Source: VXPQ01 sp965223485 | Lineage (GTDB): Bacteria > Bacteroidota > Rhodothermia > Rhodothermales > VXPQ01 | Length of the DNA stretch: 64,000 bases | Direction: 5' to 3' | Assembly: GCA_965223485.1 (NCBI GenBank) | Contig: OZ244993.1 | Location: forward strand, 2,790,001-2,854,000 | Shown: piece after piece, positions 17,986 through 26,337 of the stretch | How the letters are laid out: each line of letters starts with the position of its first letter | Numbering within the stretch: the stretch's first letter is position 1 | The notes under the pieces: model-generated | What the model saw: only the letters and a program-made list of their open reading frames with translations | What the model was told of the DNA's origin: nothing | Database searches by the model: none | Program-made: the position numbers and the translations under genes

Positions 17986-19281
17986 CGAAACCAAAGGCAG
18001 CGGCGAAGCAGACGCAGGCGCCACCCATCTCCGCGCTTCGGCAATCAATTCGCATTGCCTGCATCGCGTACGCCGCTCCGACGGTCGGGAGTATGCCTGG
18101 ACAGGGCATAGCGCACGGGCCTTACGCGAAACGTCACCGACCCCGGAAAGCAGATCGGGAGCATCGGTAGAAGGCGGCTCCTTCGAAGCTTCCGGAAAGG
18201 TGATTTGCGAAACCACGGCTTCTGCAAGGGCCTCCACAAAAAGCGGATGGCAGTTCAGGCCCGACATGACCTCGAACTGGTGGATACCCGCATTTTCGGC
18301 CCGTTCGCGCAGATCCACATCCAGTTCGAAGGCCGTTTCTATATGATCGGTCACGAAGGCAATCGGCGCCACGACAAGCGAAGCGACGCCTTCGGTCCCG
18401 AGTTCCTCGACTTTGTCGATCGTGCTTGGCGTCAGCCATTCCATAGGGCCCACCTTGCTCTGGAAGGAAACATGATACGGGCGGTCGTATTTACGGTGGG
18501 CCATGACCCGATCCACCGTCGAATGAATCAGGCAGCAATAGGGGTCCCGCCGTTCCTTCATTTCCCGCAACGGCGTACCATGCGCACTAAAAAGTAAATG
18601 GGTACCCGTGCGCGCGGATCTGTGAAAACGCTGCAACGCCTCGTCTATACGCTCGGAGACGGCCTGTACGTAACCCGGGTGGCCCGCATATTCGAATACC
18701 GAGGTGGTTTCCCAGTCCGGAATCTCCCCCGCTTCCTTAAGCGCATGCCAGTAAACAAGCGAGGCGCCCGTGGTTGTCTTGGAGTACTGCGGGTACAGCG
18801 GCAGCAGCACTACCTTGGTAACCCCGTCGCGTCGCATCTTCGAAACGGCTTCCTCGCTAAGGGGATGCCAATAACGCATAGCAGGGTACGTCCTGAACAC
18901 GACGCCTTCCGCCCGGCCATAATCCCGCATCAGGCGTTCTTCGAGCGCACGCGCCTGCTCGCGAGTCAGACGGTTAATGGGTGATCCGCCGCCGATCGCA
19001 TCGTAGTCCTTGCCGACACGTTTTGAACGCCGCCGGGAAATGAGCCGACACAGCCAGTGCCGCAGCCGCCCGCCGACAGGGATGTCGATAATGGCAGGAT
19101 CCATGAAAAGGTTGTACAAAAACGGGGCAATATCCTCGCTTTTCTCCGGGCCGCCCAGATTAAAGAGTACGACGCCCACCGTATCCCCCCGCTCGGTCCT
19201 GATCGGATCGGAAGAAAAGAACGCACCTGTCACAAGACGGGAGTCGTAGGAATATCCTTTCAGAAATTCTCGAGGCGTCAT
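17971..19281 (-). CDS. hemH: Ferrochelatase with cysteine-bearing C-terminal extension
   Basis: HemH inserts Fe2+ into a porphyrin. VGVVLFNLGGPEKSEDIAPFLYNLF opens the catalytic core, and the conserved His is in LLFSAHGTPLREMK, with SFQSKVGPMEWLTPST further on. I start at ATG 19281; a longer frame to 19332 adds unlikely residues. The product is 436 residues, longer than the usual 320-370, because of a C-terminal tail containing C-x14-C-x2-C (ALCPVQ...TRCRQCEL). Some ferrochelatases bind a [2Fe-2S] cluster with C-terminal cysteines, so this tail could hold a cluster or zinc, which is inference. It follows hemF by 104 bp. Confidence 0.94.
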   Translation of the reverse strand: MTPREFLKGYSYDSRLVTGAFFSSDPIRTERGDTVGVVLFNLGGPEKSEDIAPFLYNLFMDPAIIDIPVGGRLRHWLCRLISRRRSKRVGKDYDAIGGGSPINRLTREQARALEERLMRDYGRAEGVVFRTYPAMRYWHPLSEEAVSKMRRDGVTKVVLLPLYPQYSKTTTGASLVYWHALKEAGEIPDWETTSVFEYAGHPGYVQAVSERIDEALQRFHRSARTGTHLLFSAHGTPLREMKERRDPYCCLIHSTVDRVMAHRKYDRPYHVSFQSKVGPMEWLTPSTIDKVEELGTEGVASLVVAPIAFVTDHIETAFELDVDLRERAENAGIHQFEVMSGLNCHPLFVEALAEAVVSQITFPEASKEPPSTDAPDLLSGVGDVSRKARALCPVQAYSRPSERRTRCRQCELIAEARRWVAPASASPLPLVSETPT

Positions 19282-19385
19282 GGAAAAAGGTACGGTACGG
19301 AAACAGGGGCGCCATTTATTCGGATAAAACACCCCTGAGGTTTCGCCCGGACGTTGAAGTTTCCACTAACTCCGAAGGGCGCACT

Positions 19386-20366
19386 TCACGGTGCGTCGCT
19401 TCCGGACGGCAGGGAAAGCCAGTCTCTGGGCTGCAAAAACCACTGAAGGCGAGCTTCTGGCGTACCGGGATCGGGCGTCCAGTCGTACTCCCACCGGGCC
19501 GCTGGCGGCAAGCTCATCAGAATACTTTCCGTCCGCCCGCCGGTTTCGATGCCGAATTTCGTACCGCGATCGTAGAGCAGATTGAATTCGACATATCTCG
19601 CACGCCGGAGCGCCTGAAATGCCCGTTCGCGTTCGCCATAGGGTTCGTGCTGTCGACGCGCCACAATGGGAGCGTATGCATGCAGAAGGGCCTTGCCGGC
19701 TTCCTGCACAAAAGCGAACGTTTCCTCCGGCGCCTCCCGCAAGCCGTCAAAGAAAATGCCGCCGACGCCACGCGCTTCTCCCCTATGCGGCAAATAGAAA
19801 TACGTGTCGCACCGTTTCCTGAACGCCTCGTAATCGGCCACATCGTGCGCATCGCATACATCTTTCCAGGTCCGATGGAAATGCCGGACATCCTCCAGGA
19901 CAGGATAATACGGCGTCAGGTCGGCGCCTCCCCCGAACCATTGATCCACCGGGCGGGCAAGATCATCGCCCAGCGCGAAATACCGGAAATTGGCGTGGAC
20001 CGAAGGAACATGGGGATTCCTCGGATGGAAAACCAGAGAAATACCCGTAGCAAAAAAAGATCGCGTATCCCCCCCCGATACATTCCCCAAAAGATCTGCA
20101 AGCACCTGTTCGGGGAGTTCTCCATGCACAACGGACGTATTGACGCCTGCCTTTTCGAACACGGCGCCCTCTGCAAGCACCGCCGACAGACCGCCGCCGC
20201 CACCAGGGCGCACCCACGCATCTTCCTGGAAAACGGCTCGCCCGTCAATCTCTTCGATCGCGTCGCGGGTCGTACGCTGAAGCTCTTGTACGAAGGCTTG
20301 CATACGTCCGCCGACGGTCTCCCCGTTATGGATGGACGACATCGACATGTAAGGAAAAGGTACCAT
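19386..20366 (-). CDS. hemF: Coproporphyrinogen III oxidase, aerobic
   Basis: HemF decarboxylates coproporphyrinogen III with O2, so the organism has an aerobic haem route. The family blocks are GRAVFQEDAWVRPGGGGG, NPHVPSVHANFRYF, WFGGGADLTPYYP and CDTYFYLPHRGEARGVGGIFFD. Length is 326 residues from 20366; internal ATGs at residues 7 and 9 are possible starts. It lies 9 bp after the pseudouridine synthase gene, so hemE-rluA-hemF-hemH is a likely operon. Confidence 0.96.
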   Translation of the reverse strand: MVPFPYMSMSSIHNGETVGGRMQAFVQELQRTTRDAIEEIDGRAVFQEDAWVRPGGGGGLSAVLAEGAVFEKAGVNTSVVHGELPEQVLADLLGNVSGGDTRSFFATGISLVFHPRNPHVPSVHANFRYFALGDDLARPVDQWFGGGADLTPYYPVLEDVRHFHRTWKDVCDAHDVADYEAFRKRCDTYFYLPHRGEARGVGGIFFDGLREAPEETFAFVQEAGKALLHAYAPIVARRQHEPYGERERAFQALRRARYVEFNLLYDRGTKFGIETGGRTESILMSLPPAARWEYDWTPDPGTPEARLQWFLQPRDWLSLPSGSDAP

Positions 20367-20375
20367 GGTCTTCCG

Positions 20376-21149
20376 TCAGGGTCCTGCCGGATGCGCCGAG
20401 GTATCGGATGACGCAAGCGCCTGTGCGATTTCCCGAGCGAACAACGTTCCCCAGGCCGGAGGAGGCGGTGTGCAGAACGTCATACGCTCCTGCGTAACCG
20501 GATGCGCCACCGTGAGCCGGTAGGCATGCAACGCAAGGTTGCGCCCGTCCAGTTCCCGTACGGCGCCATACCGAAAATCTCCGAGGATCGGATGCCCCTC
20601 CGCCGAAAATTGTACGCGAATCTGGTGTTTACGGCCTGTCTCCAGTTGCACTGACAGCAGGCTCAGATCATCCCGCACGCCAAGCGAACGCCACCGGAGC
20701 CGGGCTTCCTTGCCTGAAACATCTCCGGCGGGCACGATGCGCACGCCGCTCCGCACGCTGGCTGCAAGAGTATGTCGGAGGGCGCCGCTCCCCGTGCAGG
20801 CCCCTTCCACCAGCGCGAGATACTCCTTTTCGGGGGTTCGCCGCCGGAACTGGTCCGAAAGACGAGCCGCCGCTTTCGAGGTACGGGCCAGCACGACGAC
20901 ACCTGATGCGGGACGATCAAGCCGATGTACAAGGCCCAGGAACGCCTGACCTTGCTTGCGAAAGGTTTCCTTAAGATACCGCTTGCCGAGACGGAGCAGG
21001 TCCGGATCGTTCGTTTCGTCCTGCTGCACAAGCATGCCGGGCGGCTTGTTCACAACCAGAAGATGGTTGTCCATGTACAGGATGTGCAGATCAGGCCGGT
21101 TTGTCTCAACCGGGCCTGACCCGGACATATTCGAATCGGATGCGTTCAT
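20376..21149 (-). CDS. RluA-family RNA pseudouridine synthase
   Basis: The 257-residue protein carries the RluA catalytic block LVHRLDRPASGVVVLARTSKAA with the nucleophilic aspartate in HRLDRP. LLVVNKPPGMLVQ and KHQIRVQFSAEGHPILGD are further family motifs. It has no N-terminal S4 domain. Which RNA it modifies cannot be told from sequence. The start codon (21147-21149) overlaps the hemE stop (21146-21148) as ATGA, so translation is probably coupled to hemE. Confidence 0.93.
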   Translation of the reverse strand: MNASDSNMSGSGPVETNRPDLHILYMDNHLLVVNKPPGMLVQQDETNDPDLLRLGKRYLKETFRKQGQAFLGLVHRLDRPASGVVVLARTSKAAARLSDQFRRRTPEKEYLALVEGACTGSGALRHTLAASVRSGVRIVPAGDVSGKEARLRWRSLGVRDDLSLLSVQLETGRKHQIRVQFSAEGHPILGDFRYGAVRELDGRNLALHAYRLTVAHPVTQERMTFCTPPPPAWGTLFAREIAQALASSDTSAHPAGP

Positions 21150-22210
21150 TCCGGGGCGCGCAGCGTTTCGGAAAATTCGTGCACCGCATCCACGAAAATG
21201 CGGGCATGCGCCGGGTCGTGATTGGGGTGCATGCCATGGCCCAGGTTCGCAATATGGCGCCGGGGGCCGAATGCCTCCAGCATACGGCGTACTTCGGTGC
21301 GAATTGTGCTGGGCCTTGCAAAAAGGACGGCAGGATCCAGATTGCCCTGCAATGCCTTATCACCCGTCTCTTTACGTGCCTCTACAGGGTCCATCGTCCA
21401 ATCGAGTCCGATCACGTCGTACTCCGTGGCGGCCAGGCCCTTCAGGGCATGGTGTGCGCCGCGGGCAAACACGATACACGGTACTTCGGGATGCGCCTGC
21501 TTGAAACGATGCGCCAGATCACGCAAACAGGGAAGTGCAAACGTCTCGAATTCCCTGGGGCCGAGAAGGCCTGCCCACGAATCGAACACCTGCACGGCCT
21601 GCGCCCCCGCCTCGACTTGCCGGATCAGATAGTCCACAAGGACATCGGTCAGGCAGCGCAGGAGTTCATGCGACGCGAGGGGATACCTGTGCAACCAGGA
21701 ACGGGCCCGGGCAAATTGCTTGCTTCCCTCCCCTTCGACCATGTAGGCCATGAGCGTCCACGGGGCGCCGCAGAAACCAATGAGCGGGACACGGCCGGCA
21801 AGAGCTCGCCGCACTTCGGTCAGCGCATCGAACACGTAGCCCAGTTCGGTCGCCACATCGGGCGTCACCAGACGATCCAGATCGTCCGGCTCACGCAACG
21901 GTTCGGGAAACACGGGACCCTGCCCCTTCTCCATACGAACCTCCATGCCCATCGCCTGCGGCGCCACGAGGATGTCGGAGAAAATGATCGCCGCGTCCAG
22001 ATCGAATCGTTCGATCGGCTGCAACGTGATCTCGGCGGCCAACGCAGGGGTCCGACACACCTTGAAAAACGGTTCCCCTGCACGCAATGCGCGGTATTCG
22101 GGGAGATAGCGGCCGGCCTGACGCATCATCCAAACGGGCGCGCGCGGCGTGTCTTCTCCACGGGCGGCGCGCAGAAGAAGATCGTTTTGCAAGGGGGGGA
22201 AATCGCACAT
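21146..22210 (-). CDS. hemE: Uroporphyrinogen decarboxylase
   Basis: HemE converts uroporphyrinogen III to coproporphyrinogen III. The signature PVWMMRQAGRYLPEYRALR near residue 25 and GFCGAPWTLMAYMVEG are present. The start is ATG 22210 (MCDFPPLQNDLLLRAARGED), giving 354 residues; the frame is open further upstream but that part lies in a repeated element. It leads a leftward gene set hemE-rluA-hemF-hemH. The end of a repeated element begins 55 bp upstream and may contribute the promoter. Confidence 0.97.
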   Translation of the reverse strand: MCDFPPLQNDLLLRAARGEDTPRAPVWMMRQAGRYLPEYRALRAGEPFFKVCRTPALAAEITLQPIERFDLDAAIIFSDILVAPQAMGMEVRMEKGQGPVFPEPLREPDDLDRLVTPDVATELGYVFDALTEVRRALAGRVPLIGFCGAPWTLMAYMVEGEGSKQFARARSWLHRYPLASHELLRCLTDVLVDYLIRQVEAGAQAVQVFDSWAGLLGPREFETFALPCLRDLAHRFKQAHPEVPCIVFARGAHHALKGLAATEYDVIGLDWTMDPVEARKETGDKALQGNLDPAVLFARPSTIRTEVRRMLEAFGPRRHIANLGHGMHPNHDPAHARIFVDAVHEFSETLRAPE

Positions 22211-22264
22211 GGTCCGAAAGAAAGTATCCGGGACCCGGATGTTCCGCACGCAAGCGGTTCCGGT

Positions 22265-22524
22265 ATAGGATACTCTGATTAAGTCCGCGAAGTTCAGAGT
22301 CTGCGAGGGGTGCGCTGGCAAGGAATGACGAAGCAGTGTGGCAGGCCCCACACAATGAGGAATGACGCGGCCAGCGCACCCCTCGCAGACTCCCGAAGGG
22401 CGCTTCACGCCCGCACTGCCCCGAATCCGAAGCGTTTCCCGCTAATTTCAACGATGCAATTATGATATCCTTTACGCACGAACGTGAAGCGCTGATCGAA
22501 GCGGTTTTGATCAGAGTATCCTAT
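22265..22524. mobile_element. MITE-like 260-bp element with terminal inverted repeats
   Basis: The element begins ATAGGATACTCTGATTAA and ends with the inverse of ATAGGATACTCTGATCAA, with further imperfect match inwards, so it has about 28-bp imperfect terminal inverted repeats. Inside lie perfect 23-bp inverted repeats (22297-22319 and 22370-22392) around a 50-bp loop. That loop itself contains a GTGTGG/CCACAC hairpin and two copies of GGAATGACG. There is no coding capacity. A clear target duplication was not found. It sits between hemE and the lipid kinase gene, which run divergently, and may supply outward promoters to both. Confidence 0.65.
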
Positions 22525-22614
22525 TATATTTCCGAACATTTTCAAACCGGCTCCGTTCGCTGACGTGCCCGTGTATCGGGCAGAAAACACACCGATCTCT
22601 GTCCGTAGTCCTCA

Positions 22615-23220
22615 ATGCCTCCGCCGCGTCGCCCGTTCCGCAACGAACTGCTGCGCAAAAGCCTTCATGTGCTGGCGCTTGCCATCCCCGCGGGCATATA
22701 TGTCCTCGACAAGCCGCTCGCGCTTTTCGTGCTGGCGCCCCTGTCGCTCGTCGCGATAGGCGCCGATGTGCTGCGCACGCGGTCGGAAGGGTTTGCGCGC
22801 TTCATTGCCCGGTGCTTCGGATATATGATGCGCCCCAACGAAGTGCCGGCGATAGGCGAAAACGTCATCCTGAACGGCGCTACGTGGGTGGTCGTCTCCG
22901 CCACATTTCTCACCCTCCTGTTCCCTGTCGAACTGGCCGTGCCGGGATTTGCTTCCTTCATGGTTGCGGACGCCGCCGCAGCCATTACCGGAATGCAGCT
23001 CGGACGTACGCCATGGCCCGGAACGCATCGCACCCTGGAGGGGTCGGTCGCCTTCGTGCTCATGGCATGGGTCGTTCTGCTGCCGTTCGGGCATATCCCT
23101 ATGGGAACCGCCGCGCTGGCCGCCCTTGCGGGCGCCCTCGTCGAAGCGCCGAAGCTGCCCGTGAACGACAATGTCCGGGTACCCTTTGTGATGACGGTGG
23201 TGTTGTGGGCGATGGCGTGA
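22615..23220 (+). CDS. SEC59/DGK1/VTE5-type CTP-dependent lipid kinase or cytidylyltransferase-like membrane protein
   Basis: A 201-residue integral membrane protein with five to six hydrophobic segments. It opens with RNELLRKSLHVLALAIPAGIYV and has the motif VADAAAAITGMQLGRTPWP followed by HRTLEGSVAFVLM, as in the dolichol/phytol/diacylglycerol kinase family related to CdsA. These enzymes phosphorylate isoprenoid alcohols or diacylglycerol with CTP; the substrate here is unknown. The 284 bp after it hold nothing I can identify before the defence island. Confidence 0.8.
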   Translation: MPPPRRPFRNELLRKSLHVLALAIPAGIYVLDKPLALFVLAPLSLVAIGADVLRTRSEGFARFIARCFGYMMRPNEVPAIGENVILNGATWVVVSATFLTLLFPVELAVPGFASFMVADAAAAITGMQLGRTPWPGTHRTLEGSVAFVLMAWVVLLPFGHIPMGTAALAALAGALVEAPKLPVNDNVRVPFVMTVVLWAMA

Positions 23221-23504
23221 GGAAGACATCTTGCGAACGAGCAGGAACCCGATGGGTCGTAGCATAAGTAAACACGCTATCCATGCCGGGTGATCAGGAG
23301 AAGCCGGGAAAATATTTTGACGGGGAACCGGAAAATACCCTTGCCAATGCCTTGATGAACTGCTAACTTGTATGACATGTTATAAATAAGGGTACCTTGA
23401 GCACATACTACCGCCGCCATCCGATGCTGCCTTTAGGGGATCATGCGGAAGGAAAAGTGCTCAGTGGCTCGTCGCAGGCCGATTCGTCCTCGTTCCCTGC
23501 AATC

Positions 23505-24809
23505 TCATGCCACACGCACGTCAATTTGGCATCCCGACAAGCGCGAAGCCAGTCGGATATTGACGCCATTCCGTCCGATCACCTGACCAATCTCATCGGC
23601 CTTGGCCACGACTTCTACCCGCGGCGGTTCCTCTCCCCCGGGAATTTTTGCAACAATGGGTTTCGCCGGCGAAAACACCTGCTCGAGCAAGCGATAAGGA
23701 TCGCTGGAGTATCGTATTAAGCTTATCGGCTCGAACACTTCTTGACAGATATACTGAATGGAATTATTCAGTATATCCCCATCGCCCTCCCCATATTGAG
23801 CGACGAATTTCAATGGCATCGATGCTTCCATGACGTAGAATGGTATGACACGGATTGGATAACGTATGTCGTTGGACGGGAACCTGCTCCATAAGGCCAC
23901 GATGACACCCTCGCCCGGCTCCCAGGCGATGCGTTGGACCGAGTATTCCTCGGGCAACTCCATTTCGAGGAGGCGTTCCAAAAAAACAGGGTCTCTCCGA
24001 CTAACGATAACCTGGAATTTTTCGTCGTCATCCCACTGCACTTCCTTCACAACAGCGCGGAGACTTTTCCCCTCGCGATACCAATCTTGAGGTAGCTGCT
24101 CCGAGCGCGGAAGAACTAATTCCGCGCATCTTCCAGTTTCATGCCTGGTATGCAGCACGAGCACCTCGTGCCGACGTATCTGATAGATTTCACCCTCCAC
24201 GACCTCGCCGATTAAATCGGTGTAGTCCTGATAGATCTGCCGCGTATCAATACTCCCGCCTCGGTGGTAACCTAGCCGATCCAACGCTTCGCTCCCGCGC
24301 TCTCCATCTACGTTGGCGCCACCGGATTCCGCATTGGAAGAGTCATCTTTTTTGCACTTTTCAGTGGGGGTGTGCATGGCGTCCATAACCCGACGGAACT
24401 CTTCCCGCATGCCATCGATTTCGTCGGCCTGCTGCGTGGCCGAGACGGCCCTGAGCAACCGGGACACCGAATCAAACACCCGGTCTGGATCGTTATTGGA
24501 AAATTCTGCCTGATGCGCCCAGTTATTGCGCCATGTGAGGAGTTCCGAGATCAGAGCGCGCTCAAAGTCCCCCCCTGTTGTTTGAAATTCTTTTTTCCAT
24601 CTGTTCATCATCAATTTCAGGAGGGGAGGGATGTCCCATTTGCCGACGGGTTCTTCTATTCTATTCGGATTTTTCGACAAGCGCCGACGTGTTTCCGGGG
24701 GTAAATCCCTGACTTTTTCGCTCGGAAATTTTCGCTCTACGTAAGGGGCGAGTCCCTGACGAAGCAATTCAAGCGCCTTGCCAATCCGTTCGGAATTATT
24801 GATGTCCAT
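23505..24809 (-). CDS. Chimeric protein: Swt1-type HEPN domain fused to NusA-like S1/KH domains
   Basis: This 434-residue protein joins two unrelated parts. Residues 1-150 match the N-terminus of the HEPN-DUF499 protein at 43242-46571 and include R94-N-N-W-A-H99, a canonical HEPN R-x4-H ribonuclease motif. Residues 198-434 match the S1 and KH domains of NusA, with DLIGEVVEGEIYQI, LPRSEQLPQDWYREGK, VSRRDPVFLERLLEMELPE and a final KH segment IGQVIGRNGVNIRLASRLSG. The NusA N-terminal RNA-polymerase-binding domain is missing, and the first KH domain looks degenerate. The MNT nucleotidyltransferase gene lies just upstream. I infer a toxin-like RNase tethered to nascent or structured RNA; this is not demonstrated. 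Confidence 0.82.
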   Translation of the reverse strand: MDINNSERIGKALELLRQGLAPYVERKFPSEKVRDLPPETRRRLSKNPNRIEEPVGKWDIPPLLKLMMNRWKKEFQTTGGDFERALISELLTWRNNWAHQAEFSNNDPDRVFDSVSRLLRAVSATQQADEIDGMREEFRRVMDAMHTPTEKCKKDDSSNAESGGANVDGERGSEALDRLGYHRGGSIDTRQIYQDYTDLIGEVVEGEIYQIRRHEVLVLHTRHETGRCAELVLPRSEQLPQDWYREGKSLRAVVKEVQWDDDEKFQVIVSRRDPVFLERLLEMELPEEYSVQRIAWEPGEGVIVALWSRFPSNDIRYPIRVIPFYVMEASMPLKFVAQYGEGDGDILNNSIQYICQEVFEPISLIRYSSDPYRLLEQVFSPAKPIVAKIPGGEEPPRVEVVAKADEIGQVIGRNGVNIRLASRLSGCQIDVRVA

Positions 24810-24829
24810 TGCTCGGTAGATGTTTTTTC

Positions 24830-24846
24830 GTTACACGAATGTTACA
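24830..24846 (-). promoter_or_regulatory. TGTAAC-N5-TGTAAC direct repeat upstream of the HEPN-NusA gene
   Basis: On the minus strand two TGTAAC hexamers stand 11 bp apart, 21 bp upstream of the ATG. The same arrangement occurs before the HEPN-DUF499 gene (43204-43220) and between the deacetylase and HD genes (28520-28536). One-turn spacing suggests a dimeric regulator binding one DNA face. Confidence 0.45.
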
Positions 24847-25012
24847 CAGAGCGGTTTATGCATTTGTTCGATTGGGCGATAGCCCTTTCGAGCCGTTCGT
24901 TTCGTTTCTCGAAAAGGTCTTCCTGCTACGAGGAGCCGTGCAAGGCCAGCAGCCGATTCATGGCGGCGGTATCCGTATGAGTTATGCCAAGCCCCCGTCC
25001 CCCTAATGGGTT

Positions 25013-25351
25013 TCAGCATGTATCGGTTGAGATATCGTAAATAACCTTCCCTTCGCGAAGCGCCAGACGCAACACAGTTCCCGCGAGGTGGCCGCGACGA
25101 GCGATTTCTTGAGGGGTTGTTACAATGATGTCCTTGCAGACCGGCAGATCCCCCAAAGCCCGGCGCATATCGACAGCCGCTTTTCGTTTATCGGAAACAT
25201 GCGGCAGAATTACGAGCAGGTCTACATCACTCCATTCGGTTGCCGTACCTCGCGCATGGGACCCGAAGAGGATGATTCGTAAGGGGTGGAAGCCGCTCGC
25301 AATACGGTTCACCATGGTCGGTATGAACGTTTTCGAGGGTGGAATTTTCAT
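25013..25351 (-). CDS. MNT-type nucleotidyltransferase domain protein (left-arm copy)
   Basis: This 112-residue protein is a minimal DNA-polymerase-beta-like nucleotidyltransferase with G30-S31 and D42-x-D44 in LFGSHARGTATEWSDVDLL. In MNT/HEPN toxin-antitoxin modules such proteins are antitoxins that AMPylate or mask a HEPN RNase. A HEPN-domain gene follows 203 bp downstream, as in the right arm. It is very similar to the protein at 42779-43126, mostly identical over the first 95 residues. The start at 25351 has a good ribosome-binding site (AAGGAAA). Confidence 0.88.
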   Translation of the reverse strand: MKIPPSKTFIPTMVNRIASGFHPLRIILFGSHARGTATEWSDVDLLVILPHVSDKRKAAVDMRRALGDLPVCKDIIVTTPQEIARRGHLAGTVLRLALREGKVIYDISTDTC

Positions 25352-25366
25352 GTTTCCTTATCCGCT

Positions 25367-26020
25367 TCATCCAAGCACATTGTAGTGGCTGCACACCCAG
25401 AAATTATCAACTCCTGGAATGGATTTAGAGGATATTTGTACCTCCACGGTTACCCCCTGGGAGTTATTGGCATGCGACAAGGCTGCACTTGGCGCCCAAG
25501 CTGTGTAACTGTGCAGTACGTCTTCATTGGGAGGCTGTGTATGTATGGTGAACTTGCCCCATTTTCCCTCTGCTAATTCCCCCAGGAAGCCTGCCACTAT
25601 TGAAGTCTCGGGCAGCTTCAGCGTGAAAGTGACATCGACTTCCATTCGCTTTTCTCTAAGTATTCCAACTATGGTGATTTTCTCGGACCCTTCGGGTTTG
25701 ATTGCGACTATAGGGTCCGGTCGGCTTTCACGTCGTTTGGCTCTTGGTACAATGGTATGGTCTATCGATCCTTCCGGTGCGCGCCGGACCGTGATCCCTG
25801 AAGAGATTTCGACGTTGATCCAGCCAAAATCGTCTTGCCAACGACGAAGGTCACGCGCCCAGGATGTCTCGCAGTCGTGAATAGGCCAGGGAGCACCCAA
25901 TTTGTCAAAGAAGACTCGTGATCCGCAATCGCATCGAAAGAAGAAGACCCGCTGGTCGCACTGACTACATTTGGTTGGCCAAGTAACTGAATTGCACCAT
26001 GACCCGTGCGCCATACTCAT
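25367..26020 (-). CDS. Zinc-ribbon protein of unknown function in the left-arm cargo slot
   Basis: The 217-residue protein begins with a cysteine-rich segment (CSQCDQRVFFFRCDCGSRVFFDKLGAPWPIHDC) that reads as a zinc ribbon; the VFFD-LG-PWP-H-C pattern occurs in other uncharacterised bacterial zinc-finger proteins. The rest is beta-rich with no motif I can name. Its start overlaps the stop of the helicase/DUF1156 scar gene (26017-26020), and the MNT gene follows 15 bp after its stop. In the right arm this slot holds the AAA/TOPRIM pair, so it may be an interchangeable effector. Confidence 0.65.
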   Translation of the reverse strand: MSMAHGSWCNSVTWPTKCSQCDQRVFFFRCDCGSRVFFDKLGAPWPIHDCETSWARDLRRWQDDFGWINVEISSGITVRRAPEGSIDHTIVPRAKRRESRPDPIVAIKPEGSEKITIVGILREKRMEVDVTFTLKLPETSIVAGFLGELAEGKWGKFTIHTQPPNEDVLHSYTAWAPSAALSHANNSQGVTVEVQISSKSIPGVDNFWVCSHYNVLG

Positions 26021-26283
26021 GCCGAATCTCTTGTGCTCTTGTCTCCAAACAACCCACCTTGTTCGGCTTGTGCCTCCTGCCGCGCCAGGCGGACGATTTC
26101 CGGCCAGCTTTGTACGAATTCGTCCTGGCGAAACAGGAGCCTGTTGTCCACTCTGCCGGAAGAGGTTCGGTAGGTGAGCGTCAGGGCTTCGGAGCCGTGC
26201 GGTTCCACCTGTACCACGCTCACTGGCTCGCCGGGGAGAATCCCGTTAACAGCAACGCCGGGCCGGATATCTTCCAGTTTCAT
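26017..26283 (-). pseudogene. Deletion scar: helicase N-terminus fused to DUF1156 methyltransferase C-terminus
   Basis: Residues 1-54 of this 88-residue frame match the first residues of the helicase at 30014 with two changes (MKLEDIRPGVAVNG versus MKLEDIRPGAAVNG). From residue 56 it continues as VQSWPEIVRLARQEAQAEQG, the last residues of the DUF1156 methyltransferase at 37827 (VQSWPEIVRLAWQEVKSEQG). The sequence upstream of the start also matches that of the helicase gene for about 30 bp. The frame therefore marks a second system copy from which everything between helicase codon 54 and the methylase 3' end was deleted. It stays in frame, so a short peptide may be made, but it cannot have either activity. 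Confidence 0.9.
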
Positions 26284-26337
26284 GCTAACAATGGCCCGGC
26301 GAAACCGGATCGTACTTCTTCGGGTTTCGTCCCTGTT

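Noticed and set aside
21101..22282. 393-codon open frame antisense to hemE
   Set aside because: Shadow of hemE; no motifs.
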